Part shown: piece after piece, positions 34,128-42,972 of the stretch | How the letters are laid out: every line of letters starts with the position of its first letter | Position numbering within the stretch: position 1 is the first letter of the stretch | From: Limnephilus marmoratus | Taxonomy: Eukaryota; Arthropoda; Insecta; Trichoptera; Limnephilidae | Length of the DNA stretch: 64,000 bases | Direction: 5' to 3' | Assembly: GCA_917880885.1 (NCBI GenBank) | Contig: OU862916.1 | Location: forward strand, 46,536,831 to 46,600,830 | Translations under genes and position numbers: made by a program | Notes under the pieces: model-generated | Told to the model about the DNA's origin: nothing | Databases searched by the model: none | The model's input: the letters and a program-made list of their open reading frames with translations, nothing else

Positions 34128-34565
34128 CTTAAGAGGAATATAAACGCTAGAAATATTTCGAATCTCATACCTGCAAAATTTTAAAATCGAGCGTCTTTTT
34201 GCAAGAGGCTAGTAAGCGAAAAAGTGGTTTTTATTTATTTTGTGCATAATTTTATAAGAACGAAAAAAAGTTAGAACATAGATAAAGTCAAAAATAGTCT
34301 TAGCCGTAAAGGGGTATTTTTTAAAAATTGTTACTTACATTAGTTCATAGTTAAGTCATGAAAAAACATTTTTTTTAGTGATTGACGCTTATATTTTTTG
34401 TTACCTAAATAATAATTTTATTATAATTCCAATACATAGATAAAGTAGTTAAAGCTTCAATTTATCCGTAGCATATTTTTTGATGTTCATACTGTAAGCC
34501 GATTCGTCGTAAAGATTAATCAAAATAGTATCTAAATAGGATTTCACGTATATATTCATCTTAAT
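34128..34565 (+). repeat. Dispersed repeat D, copy 2
   Basis: Colinear with 785-1590 but lacking that copy's central insertion. Non-coding. Confidence 0.7.
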
Positions 34566-34837
34566 ACACATACCATAAATAAGACACTCCAGTGAAACAC
34601 ATAATAGGTACCCACCATGTAATATACTTATTAATTGTAAATTTTTTTAACCAATTTATCTAATGTACTGTTTGTTTCTATCTATTCTGTTATAAATAAC
34701 AGTAGTCCCCCTCCAAACAGAAGAATTTCTCAATGAGGAAAATATTAATATTAACATTAAAAATTAAAAATAAGACATCAACATACTATTAATTTTATAA
34801 AAACCTTTTTCGTACTTTTATATTAAATATATACGGA

Positions 34838-34935
34838 CGTAATTGACTTATTTTAACCAGTGATTTCTGACATTATTTGATGTAAAACATGTAAATGAAA
34901 TTTTGGTCTCCGGTGACTACATGTGAATGTGTTAT
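34838..34935 (+). mobile_element. Half copy of the 53.5-kb Tc1/mariner-like MITE
   Basis: ACTTATTTTAACCAGTGATT, TCTGACATTATTTGATG and AATGAAATTTTGGTCTCCGG correspond to the left half of the element at 53529-53874. The right terminal repeat is missing. Confidence 0.6.
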
Positions 34936-34939
34936 TTTA

Positions 34940-35420
34940 CGTAAATCGCTCGAGGGCTAGGCGACATTTGTGTGTGAAATACTAGAAGTCGCCTCTGAGC
35001 TGGAGCCCCAAAATATCTGATAAACCTACTTGAATCTATGCAATGAAAGGCATTTCAACTGATTGATAATTAACCGATTTCTAACTCAATGCAATGCAAT
35101 TTAGGCACGAGGAGTCCGTTTACAGATATTTCAATAGAACCTGCTAACAGCATTGATCCCCTGTGCACCGGTTCACGTACGCAAAATGCAACGGAAAAAG
35201 TGAAAACCCGAAAACAATTGATATCTGCTTCATGAGAACGGGTTGTTTCTCCGATTCGTTTTGTGTAAGTTAGCTTGCAAGTGAAACGAGCTAAGGGTAT
35301 CTATTTTCATATAATCTGAGCCTCTTCAAGAACCCCATTAATAAATTCCATCCGACAGCACTTACCTTTAACCGCCTCACCGCGCTGTGCAACTGGATGG
35401 CGGTATTTCCCTCGTAACTC
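34940..35420. other. Unassigned DNA
   Basis: Nothing recognisable. Confidence 0.3.
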
Positions 35421-35660
35421 GTATATTTTTTTTAATTTTTTTTATTTATTATGTCTATCTATCTAAAAATTAATTACATATATTTTTTGGCCTTGCCTGT
35501 CTCACTAGGAAATCCTGTGTCGAGACAGACTAGTTAAATATTTTATAGATATTAAATAAAGTACATTTTTCAATAAAGCAAAAATATTTGACATAAAATT
35601 TTCAGGTTGGTAGGTAGTGGTAACAATAATGAGACAGAGGATTTATTTTTTTATTTTTTA

Positions 35661-35858
35661 TTTTTTTATTATATAATCAATAATATTATTATTAAATTAA
35701 TAAAAACAGTTTATTTTTAAACAAGTTCTGCTGTGTAATTATTGTTGCGCGTGACAGCTGTTTCGCCTTCTGAAGGCATTATCAAACTGTGACACATTTT
35801 AAAAATAAACTGTTTTTATTAATTTAATAATAATATTATTGATTATATAATAAAAAAA
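35661..35858. mobile_element. Fold-back with about 60-bp perfect arms
   Basis: TTATTATATAATCAATAATA...AACAGTTTATTTTT is repeated as its exact complement on the right. The centre, on the minus strand, has TTGATAA, GCCTT/AAGGC, GAAA and ACAGCTGT, a hammerhead-like order with U3/A8 in place of C3/G8 and no good stem I. I see no clear target duplication in this AT-rich site. Confidence 0.55.
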
Positions 35859-35904
35859 TTAAAATCAAAATGGAGTTCTACAAATTAAACTTGATAACAA
35901 TAAA

Positions 35905-36136
35905 TACAGAGGATTATATTTTTGAATGTAGCTATTACTTTGTGGTTATCCATTATAGAATAATGAAATAATTTTACTTTGTATAAACCACTTATTTGAT
36001 GTGCAAATCCGACCGGTATAAATATAAGCTTTCCCTGACGAAGGAACGTTTGTTCCGAAACCGGTCGGATTTGCACATCAAATAAGTGGTTTATACAAAG
36101 TAAAATTATTTCATTATTCTACAGAGGATTATATTT
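35905..36136 (+). mobile_element. Penelope-like fold-back with 17-bp TSD
   Basis: The insert 35922-36119 (198 bp) is flanked by TACAGAGGATTATATTT at 35905-35921 and 36120-36136. The arms (35956-36017 and 36060-36121; TTTGTATAAACCACTTATTT and complement) enclose a full hammerhead. The outer left part (GTGGTTATCCATTATAGAAT) matches the right end of the copy at 36932-37244, defining one family. Confidence 0.8.
36028..36074 (+). ncRNA. Hammerhead ribozyme, core intact
   Basis: Core CTGACGA at 36035-36041; stem II GGAAC/GTTCC closed by GTTT; GAAA at 36057-36060; palindromic stem III ACCGGT; and GUC with predicted cleavage after 36066. Stem I is TCC/GGA next to the core, with GC/GC further out across a small internal loop. 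The weak stem I and loopless stem III fit the minimal, dimer-acting hammerheads described for Penelope-like elements. Confidence 0.75.
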
Positions 36137-36379
36137 GGGTGAGGTGACTAATTATTGCACGACCTTTTTCGACGATCCATTGTTTGATCAGGATTTTATA
36201 TTTGTTAATATTATTCGATTGTCTTGTTTTGTCAGGTACGTTATTGTATATTTTAGGCGCAATGTATTTGAAATTTCTTTGACCAAATGTTGTTTGTTTT
36301 AGGTGTTTGTATGAGTTCTTTGCCGCTCGTTTACAATATTTTAAGTATTTTCATAAAATGTACGTATTTTATTTTTAAA

Positions 36380-36900
36380 CAGATGGGTTAAGATTGTTTT
36401 GTGTAAATTTTCCGAATATCTAATACATGGAATTTATTAAATATACCAAAATACTTGTTGTTATGAATATATAGTATGGAGTATAAAAAATACAACATTA
36501 AACAAACAAAAAAATGTAAAAACTGTTCAGCTTGTGGCTAGTCCTAGTCCTCTATATTGATTTTATAATTTAACTTTTACCTATCAATAAAAAATATTAT
36601 TCACGGACATTCTTTTTACCAAATATCGTGTTTTCACCAAAAATGTTTTATCTTTTGATTTGACAGGAATAGAACCTCGTTTCGTGAATATTTAATGTTT
36701 TCTTTCAACGATCCTTAAAATGATTCACCAGTATTCACCTTTGATCTTTGGCCGCACATTATTTCTATCAACGTGCTTTCATTTGCATAGTAAACATTTT
36801 ATGTGGTCGAAAATACGTTATTATTTTTAATGGCGAGATAAGACTTGCAAATAATAATTACTGCGCAAGAGCGTCCCTATCTGGAGCCTGTTGGGCTAAG
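36380..36900. other. Unassigned AT-rich DNA
   Basis: Nothing recognisable. Confidence 0.3.
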
Positions 36901-36918
36901 TTTAACAATTATTATAAG

Positions 36919-37257
36919 TAATAATTATTAGAAAAATGAAATAATTTAACTTTGTATAAACCACTTATTTGATGCGCAAATCCGACCGGTTTCGGAACAA
37001 ACGTTCCTTCGTCAGGGAAAGCTTATACTAATTTGACAGTTTCGAACAATGTTTTATTATGGTAGGGGTGGAGCTGTTGCTAGATAATAATGTAGATTGG
37101 GTAGGTAGGTATTAGTGTAGAGTTTATAGAACGTTTGTTCCGAAACCGGTCGGATTTGCGCATCAAATAAGTGGTTTATACAAAGTTAAATTATTTCATT
37201 TTTCTATAATGGATAACCACAAAGTAATAGCTACATTCAAAAAATAATAATTATTAG
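36919..37257. mobile_element. Penelope-like fold-back with 13-bp TSD
   Basis: The insert 36932-37244 (313 bp) lies between TAATAATTATTAG at 36919-36931 and 37245-37257. Both arms contain the CAAATAAGTGGTTTATACAA block in opposite orientations. The left arm has a complete hammerhead on the minus strand. The right arm has only its second half (ACGTTTGTTCC, GAAA, ACCGGTC), so the upstream copy of the terminal repeat is the longer one. It belongs to the same family as 35922-36119. Confidence 0.8.
36976..37022 (-). ncRNA. Hammerhead ribozyme, core intact
   Basis: On the minus strand: CTGACGA, stem II GGAAC/GTTCC, GAAA, ACCGGT, GUC cleavage site. Apart from the GTG/GCG difference beyond stem I, it is the same sequence as the copy at 36028-36074. 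A second, truncated version (37129-37160, plus strand) lacks the CTGACGA half. Confidence 0.75.
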
Positions 37258-37299
37258 CCTGAAACACTCATCTACAATGAAAAATTCTCCCGAGAAAAG

Positions 37300-37380
37300 A
37301 CACATGCCGCCGACGGGACTCAAACCCGCGTCCTTCTGATTTCCGGTCATCTGCTCTGTCCACTGAGCTACGTCGGCTTA
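37300..37380 (-). repeat. tRNA-like sequence with good acceptor stem
   Basis: The minus strand starts GCCGACGTAGCTCAGTGGAC and ends with the matching CGTCGGC, giving a perfect 7-bp acceptor stem. D stem GCTC/GAGC and B box GGTTTGAGTCC are present. The anticodon arm does not give a normal 7-nt loop with U33, so I read it as a tRNA-derived SINE head; a decayed tRNA gene is the alternative. The Penelope-like insertion at 36932-37244 lies just downstream on its strand. Confidence 0.55.
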
Positions 37381-37519
37381 TCCCCTCCCCGCCAAATAAT
37401 TCAATACAATTACAGTAAAAATCTTGTAATAAACATTAGTTTATCATCTTAGTTTATCAATTAAAAATAATATGGCAAGTTTGTTTAGGAATTCGTCTAT
37501 GATGCTCCAAGGAACTACC

Positions 37520-37765
37520 GATATCACGCGCCCAATATACGTGCACATTTTACACTTGTCACATGAGAACGGATCACTTCTACGTTTAGTTATTGAGTTC
37601 AACAGCTCGGCTGTAGAACGATTTGCCGACCTCTGTGTTTTCTTTCTCCTACAACATACTCCTTCCTCTCCTCAAAAAGATCCTCCAAAGCATCTTCAAA
37701 GATGACATAGGCCCTGAGGCAAATTGTTTTCCTCGGGCCCACCTGTGTGGAATTAATGTAAAAAA
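37520..37765 (+). pseudogene. LINE family F C-terminal relic with 3' hairpin tail
   Basis: DNA from CTTGTCACATGAGAACGGAT to CTACAACATACTCCTTCC aligns with the family F coding end at 61.6-61.8 kb (HMRTGRSFDSF...LWNDLP). The shared tail follows: AAGATGACATAGGCCCTGAG, TTTTCCTCGGGCCCACCTGT, GTGGAATTAATGTAAAAA. The reading frame is broken. Confidence 0.7.
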
Positions 37766-37844
37766 GCAACAACGTTTGGAAACTGAAACGTTGGCTCTCT
37801 CCGGGGCAATACTAAATAATATTCCGATTTAAAAAGAACCTAAT

Positions 37845-39030
37845 AAATATTTTACAATATTATTTATTTTATTTGATATACTCGTAATATCTAACATTTT
37901 AAATACATTTCAGCAATGTCGGCCTCACTGGGTAGCTCACCTGTGCTGAGGGCTCCATTTTATAAAACAAAAATTTATACATAATACATTCAAAATAATA
38001 TAAAAATAATTCTGCATAAAAAAGCAAGCTAAAATTAAACTAAAAATAAAAATTTATTATTAAGGTAAAATTATACGTAAAATGAATTATTTTATGATGT
38101 ATTTTATGTTGGTTTTGTGTATTACGAGTATGTGTTTTATTCTTATTATGTTATGAGATTTTGGTAATATTGTCTTTTTTGTTCTTTAATCCATTTTCTA
38201 ATTTTGAGTATGAATTTATTTTTGTTTTCTTCTATTTTATTTTCAAGGGTAAGACTGTTGAATGCGTTTATATTTTGATATTTATAGTGCCTTCGTCCAA
38301 AGCTTGTATTCACTGTCGGAGTTTTTATGTTATTTTTGTACGATTGTCTTTCTGGTAGTGATATTTTGAGATTGTTGAAATTTGTTTTTTTGGTCGAAAA
38401 TGTAGTTTAGTAGAGTTTTAACGTATAATTGGCGTATATCTAGTATGTCACAACTGTTGAATATTTGGTCTGTATCACTTAGTCTATGTTTTTTAAGTAT
38501 TACCTTTAAGATCGTTTTCTGCGCGATTTCTAAGTGATGGATAGCTGAGTTTGTTGCTCCTCCCCAAACAATTATTCCAAATTCTATTATTGATTGACAA
38601 AGTGCAAAATATATTGTTTTCATTTCTTTTATTTTATATATGTTCCTTATGTTTAGAAAATTGTTTTGAGGAGTTTATTTGTGATTTGTTTGATATGATG
38701 TGTCCATCTTAGGTTATGGTCAATTACGATTCCTAGATAGTTCATTTGTTCTGTTTTTTCTAGAGAAGGGCAATAGCAGATGTTGTTATTTAAACATTCG
38801 TGTATTTTTATGGTGTTTGTGTTGTTTTTTGGTTGTCCCGTGCTGTTTATACTGTACGTTATAAATTTTGTTTTTGATATGTTTAGTGTAAGTATGTTTG
38901 AGTCTAGCCATGTTTTCACTAGGGTGATTTCTAAATTTGCTATGTTAAATACATTATTCCAATCCTTAGATTTAAATAGTAAAACTGGGTTCTCTACATA
39001 ACTAACTACTTCACAGTTTATTTCCATGCT
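37845..39030 (-). pseudogene. LINE family C reverse transcriptase 3' half, frameshifted
   Basis: Two minus-strand frames join end to end. 38653-39027 covers ITLVKTWLDSNILTLNISKT, KFITYSIN and MNYLGIVIDHNLRWTHHIKQ, the region following the catalytic motif. 38330-38623 continues with MKTIYFALCQSIIEFGIIVW, GGATNSAIHHLEIAQKTILK and VILKKHRLSDTDQIFNS. A frameshift near 38640 separates them. The upstream palm is missing. The 3' UTR near 37920-37960 has GAGCCCTCAGCACAGGTGAG and the copy ends at the T-rich run near 37850. Confidence 0.8.
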
Positions 39031-39039
39031 GTATATTGT

Positions 39040-39530
39040 TTTTTAACTGTATGTTTTTCTAAAAAACGTGTTCGTGTGTGCTTCTCTTCATGGTTTTAAT
39101 GTATTCTTTCGTAGCTTAGCGTCATTTATATTGTTTCCGTCATTTATTCCATCCATACACATCTGAAGAAATATTTTGCGATGAATTCAAATCAGACAAA
39201 AACATTTCATCCTCATCGTTTTTTTGGCCTTGTGAGGATTTTGTAAGAAAAATAGGAGGATTTGTTCATATCTTTCGGATTTTGTTTTGATTATATTTCC
39301 AGTATAAAGAAAGGATCCTGAATGTAATTATGTCCCCGAAGTTCCGGCGCTACTACCTAAATTTGTTTTATGGGCCAACACCCCCAGGAAAATAAGCAAC
39401 GAGGGGTTGGAACACTCGTTCATCGTAATCATACCCAAGCCTTTTAGGAGATATTGTAAAATAAAGCATGAAAACAACACTTTTTTCTATGGTTTTGGCA
39501 AGTTTTGGTTTCATTGTACATTTTATTATT
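39040..39530. other. Unassigned DNA
   Basis: Nothing recognisable. Confidence 0.3.
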
Positions 39531-39539
39531 ATTTTTTAA

Positions 39540-39640
39540 CGTAAATACCGGGCAAGAGTTCCAATTGCTTGCAAACGACTGAGGTCAGTGAGACTACGGC
39601 ATCCCCAATTGGGGAATATTGCGAGACTGAAAGTAATTTT
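39540..39640 (-). mobile_element. SINE A 3' fragment
   Basis: TAAATACCGGGCAAGAGTTC ... GTCAGTGAGACTACGGCATC, CCCAATTGGGGAATATTG is the minus-strand SINE A 3' end. It stops where SINE B starts at 39641. Confidence 0.65.
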
Positions 39641-40377
39641 CAATTTGGGAGGCGGGAATGAGTACCGCCGCCCCGGGAACCTTTATTGGATAACCAACAC
39701 CTCTGCCATAAATCACCCCAAGTGGTTCGCTACGTTTGGTGATTTAGCAGGGGTGCCCGGGTTGCGTATTTCCTAAACTTATACCGATTCAGTCGTCTTA
39801 CATTTTCAATATCAAATTTAAATATTTAGAAATAAAATTATTAATTTCTAATATACACATTGAAAAGATTATTTTATCTAGATTTTAGAGCAATTTTTGT
39901 TTTTGCAAAGTGATTAAAAAAATATCAAAATAGAGGTGTATTTACAATATACGCGAATAATATTAAAATTTAAATATTTTGAAACAAAATTATTAATTTC
40001 TAATATACACATCAGAAAGATTATTTTCTCTAGATTTAAGAACAATCTTTGTTTTTGCAATGTGATAAAAAATAACCAATATAGAGATATATTTAAAATG
40101 TAAATTGTCGCTGCCGCGACTGAATCGGTATAGGTTTTGGAAATACGCGCCCGGGTTCACGGGGTGAGGTTTGTCTAGGTCTTGGAGGCAGATGACCAGG
40201 ACACACTGAACTTCAGATTCCTACCTACCCCTTAACCCCATTTCCTTCCCAGAACTCTCCTCTCCTTCTTTTCCTTAAAAAACCCTCCACACAGCATCCG
40301 TTAAGATGACATAGGCCCTGAGGTAAATTATTTTCCGCAGGGCCTCTGGTGTGGAGCCCATGTAAAAAAAAAAATGG
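39641..40377 (+). mobile_element. SINE B, split by a TIR element
   Basis: SINE B runs 39641-39763 and resumes at 40149-40377, ending with the hairpin tail (CACACAGCATCCGTTAAGAT, AGGCCCTGAGG, GGTGTGGAGCCCATGT, A-run). The interruption lies at the family's GGGGTGCCCGGGTTCA position, so the empty site is known exactly from other copies. Confidence 0.8.
39764..40148. mobile_element. 385-bp MITE with 32-bp TIRs and 9-bp TSD
   Basis: The left end GCGTATTTCCTAAACTTATA and the right end form 32-bp inverted repeats with two mismatches. GCCCGGGTT occurs at 39755-39763 and 40149-40157. A 9-bp duplication suggests a Mutator-like element; other superfamilies with 8-9 bp duplications are alternatives. The interior is a tandem duplication of about 140 bp (TTATTAATTTCTAATATACA occurs in both halves). 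Non-coding. Confidence 0.8.
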
Positions 40378-40379
40378 GC

Positions 40380-40920
40380 GGGAGAAAGGGATGAAAGTAG
40401 AAAGTGTGGAAGTACGGATGTTCAGATCAGTCACCATATATGGCTAAAGTAATTTCAATTCAATTTCAAAAGTTTCAATTCTGAACGGTGGTTTTCCACC
40501 AGGGCGATACTGAGGGTGTTTTCCACTCTGGAATCTGCTGCAAACACATTTATTATTTAAATAAATGAAGACAATATAAGCGAAACTCAATCGAAAATCT
40601 GGAAACAGAAAAATCAGAAAAAAAAATATTGACACCTCTGGGACCAGAGGTGTCAATATTTTTTTCTGATTTTTCTGCTTCCAGATTTTTGATTGAGTTT
40701 CGCTTATATTGTCTTCATTTATTTAAATATTGCAATTTGAGGTTTTACTCATAAAGTTAAAATAAAAAAATAAAACATTTATTATTATTTTTAAATTATA
40801 AAATTGTAAAATAACATATATCCATCAAATAACATTCACTTGCGCACGCCGGGATTTGAACCCGTGACCTACGGATCACTACTCGAGTGCCTTACCTCTT
40901 GACCACGGAGGCCGTCAAAT
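40380..40920 (-). mobile_element. SINE A, split by a palindromic insertion
   Basis: The minus-strand SINE A body occupies 40380-40557, and its tRNA head (B box GGGTTCAAATCCCG, A-box-like CGTGGTCAAGAGGTAAGG) occupies about 40775-40920. The sequence between belongs to the inserted palindrome. The SINE is an independent insertion just after SINE B. Confidence 0.7.
40546..40786. mobile_element. Near-perfect palindrome inserted with 12-bp TSD
   Basis: The insert 40558-40774 is flanked by ACATTTATTATT at 40546-40557 and 40775-40786. At 40555-40728 it is an inverted repeat with arms of about 86 bp (two substitutions and a 2-nt length difference) and a 2-nt centre between GACACCTCTGG and CCAGAGGTGTC. 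An A-rich end follows. The duplication length matches the Penelope-like fold-backs, but there is no hammerhead core. Confidence 0.7.
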
Positions 40921-40989
40921 TGTAGTACTAATTAGAGTTTTACATATATTTAAAAAATATATTACAATGTAATAACGGGATAATATAAT

Positions 40990-41292
40990 CAATTTGAGAG
41001 GTGAGCATGGATATCACCGCCCGGAAACCATTTAAATAAGTCAATCTAAGTGGTTTGCTACGTTTGGTAACCTAGCAAGGGCGCCCGGTTTCATAGGGAG
41101 AGGTTTGTCTAAGTCTTGGCGGCGGATGCGTTTGCCTGTCGGGCGTATTGGGAGAGACTTGCTGAGGGAGACCTTATGAACTCTCCAGCCGGACTCTCTC
41201 GACCCATTGCCTTGCACCGCAGTGGGGCTAATGGATTCATACGTTCATCGCTCCTAGACACATTGACCCACCCCTCTTACCTTTTATTCTCA
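40990..41292 (+). mobile_element. SINE B, long form, truncated by SINE A
   Basis: It starts CAATTTGAGAGGTGAGC and continues through GTCTTGGCGGCGGATGCG and CTCTCTCGACCCATTGCC to TACCTTTTATTCTCAAAAC, where SINE A (41296) begins. The frame at 41116-41307 is a by-product. Confidence 0.7.
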
Positions 41293-41295
41293 AAA

Positions 41296-41712
41296 CTTGG
41301 CTGTTGACTCGCATTCCGAAGGTCGCGGGATCGAATCCCGCCGTGGCAAATAAATTTTATTGGTTAATTTGTGTTATTTCGCAATTTATTAATCAAAAAT
41401 AATATATATTATATTTGCAGCACGTTCCAGAGTGGAAGATACTCTCAGTATCGCCCGTGTGTAAGACCACCATTAAGAATTGAAACGTTGCTTGAAATGG
41501 CTTTAGTCGTGTTTGGTGACCAGAGCAGAATAGCCAGGTACTTCCCACCTTTCTCTTCCCTATCTCCTTCCTCTCCCCACTACCTTCAGCCTCATAACAT
41601 ACCTCAATCGGGGTACCTTCCTTTTCCTAAAAGACCCTCCATATATACCATATCCAAAGGTTATGAGGAAACTTTGTTTCTCAGAGCCCCTTGTGTGGAG
41701 CTAATGTAAAAA
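41296..41712 (+). mobile_element. SINE A with a SINE B / LINE F 3' tail (chimera)
   Basis: The tRNA-like head (B box GGGATCGAATCCCG) and SINE A body run to ACATACCTCAATCGGGGTAC. The sequence then switches to the SINE B tail: CTTCCTTTTCCTAAAAGACC, TCAGAGCCCCTTGTGTGGAG, CTAATGTAAAAAAAT. Either SINE A was inserted inside a SINE B copy (see 40990-41292) or the two recombined. Given the SINE B 5' part directly upstream, the first is simpler. Confidence 0.7.
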
Positions 41713-41743
41713 AATAAAAATAATTGGAACGAAAATTTTGCAA

Positions 41744-42375
41744 TAGAGAACTCCAGTCCAATTTTTTATTATTTTTTAAGAACCTTCTAACTTAAATAAC
41801 TGCATTTTTATTTTTATTTTTAGAGTTAGTTTTAATAGTTAAAATAAGTGTCAAAGTTTTAATTTTTCAAGACCCCCCAAAACCACCGGAAATATGGTAA
41901 ATCGTGTGACGTCATCACTCCTGAAAAATTAGTGTAGGATTGGGCAATCAGCTGATCTACTGCCGCCATTTAGAAATCCGTTGTTCCGTTGTTCGAAGTA
42001 TTCTCCCTAGAAGAATTATTTATGCTTAAATATTGTTTCAATAAACACAACAACTAAATCTCTACAAACAGTACGAAATAAAGAATAACATGAAATGTTG
42101 TTAATACTGATGGCTTGTGCCATACCTACATTTCAATTGATTTTAATACAATGTGATACAATGACTGGTGACGCGTGACGTCAGCACTAACCATTCAATC
42201 GTACCAACTTTACAGTGTATTTTAACGAGACGTTAAAAAATGCACTTTTTAATAATTTTTTACGAACTCTACATTTAATATCGTGAAAAAAAACTTATAT
42301 ATTCTGAATCAGCGTTTATTGGTCTGTATGAACATATTTTTTTAAAGCCATAATATTTTTCACTGGAGTTCCTTA
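41744..42375. mobile_element. TIR element E, short copy (TA-flanked)
   Basis: Ends GAGAACTCCAGT (41746) and its inverted partner ACTGGAGTTCCT (to 42373) are flanked by TA on both sides. The 628-bp interior has GTGACGTCATCAC, TAAATATTGTTTCAATAAAC and TGACGCGTGACGTCAGC, all shared with the copy at 42975. No coding potential. The TA duplication suggests Tc1/mariner-type mobilisation. Confidence 0.7.
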
Positions 42376-42379
42376 TTGT

Positions 42380-42970
42380 CCAATAACAAAAATGATGGTA
42401 AAAAAAACATATAATAACTACCGAGCTACGAAAACTCTATTTACATTTTTATGTGATCGCCAAGTCACATTTATCACGTTATCTAATTATAAAATATTAA
42501 TGCGATAATGTATCGTGTTTTACGATGACAAAAGAAACACAAAGTTGAGCACGAAAGTCTGTCGGGCGGGGTGAAATATCGCGAGAGTATTTCGCAAAAA
42601 TGTTCATTAAATTACTTAGGGAAGCGATTGAAGACGGGCACTGACACAAAAAGGCTTTTTATATAAGCGACATTACTCCGGTGAGTGGCTTTATTTAAAG
42701 GGGAAAGTGAGATCTCAAAGGAAGTCTTGTTCCAGGTATTTTTAACTTAACCTGAGAGTTTCTGGCGGGGTCGGGGAAACCCGAAACCCGTTAACAACAA
42801 TTAAAACATTACAAAACGTAATCTTTCTTTTTAAAATTACGTAAAATATTGACTAGTGATCCTGTGTAACGATATTTGTGATCTGACCGTGGTTGCATTA
42901 AAAAATCTTAGATAAGGAATGTTCCTAGGATCGTAATAAATTATTGTATCATTGAAAATAATACGATACC
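42380..42970. other. Unassigned DNA between two copies of element E
   Basis: No gene or repeat recognised. Confidence 0.3.
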
Positions 42971-42972
42971 AA

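Larger units (their letters stand above)
35430..36375 (-). pseudogene. LINE family D 3' end, interrupted by two fold-backs
   Basis: Minus-strand coding at about 36137-36360 reads AAKNSYKHLKQTTFGQRNFK, YIAPKIYNNVP and NKYKILIKQWI, the C-terminal FGQR..KIYN..P signature of CR1/Jockey-like LINEs. The 3' UTR at about 35490-35530 has CACAGGATTTCCTAGTGAGA. Between these parts sit a fold-back at 35661-35858 and a Penelope-like insertion with 17-bp TSD at 35922-36119, so one LINE copy was hit twice. Confidence 0.7.

Noticed and set aside
37300..37380. Functional tRNA gene
   Set aside because: The acceptor stem is good, but the anticodon arm lacks a normal loop with U33, and it is embedded among retroposons.
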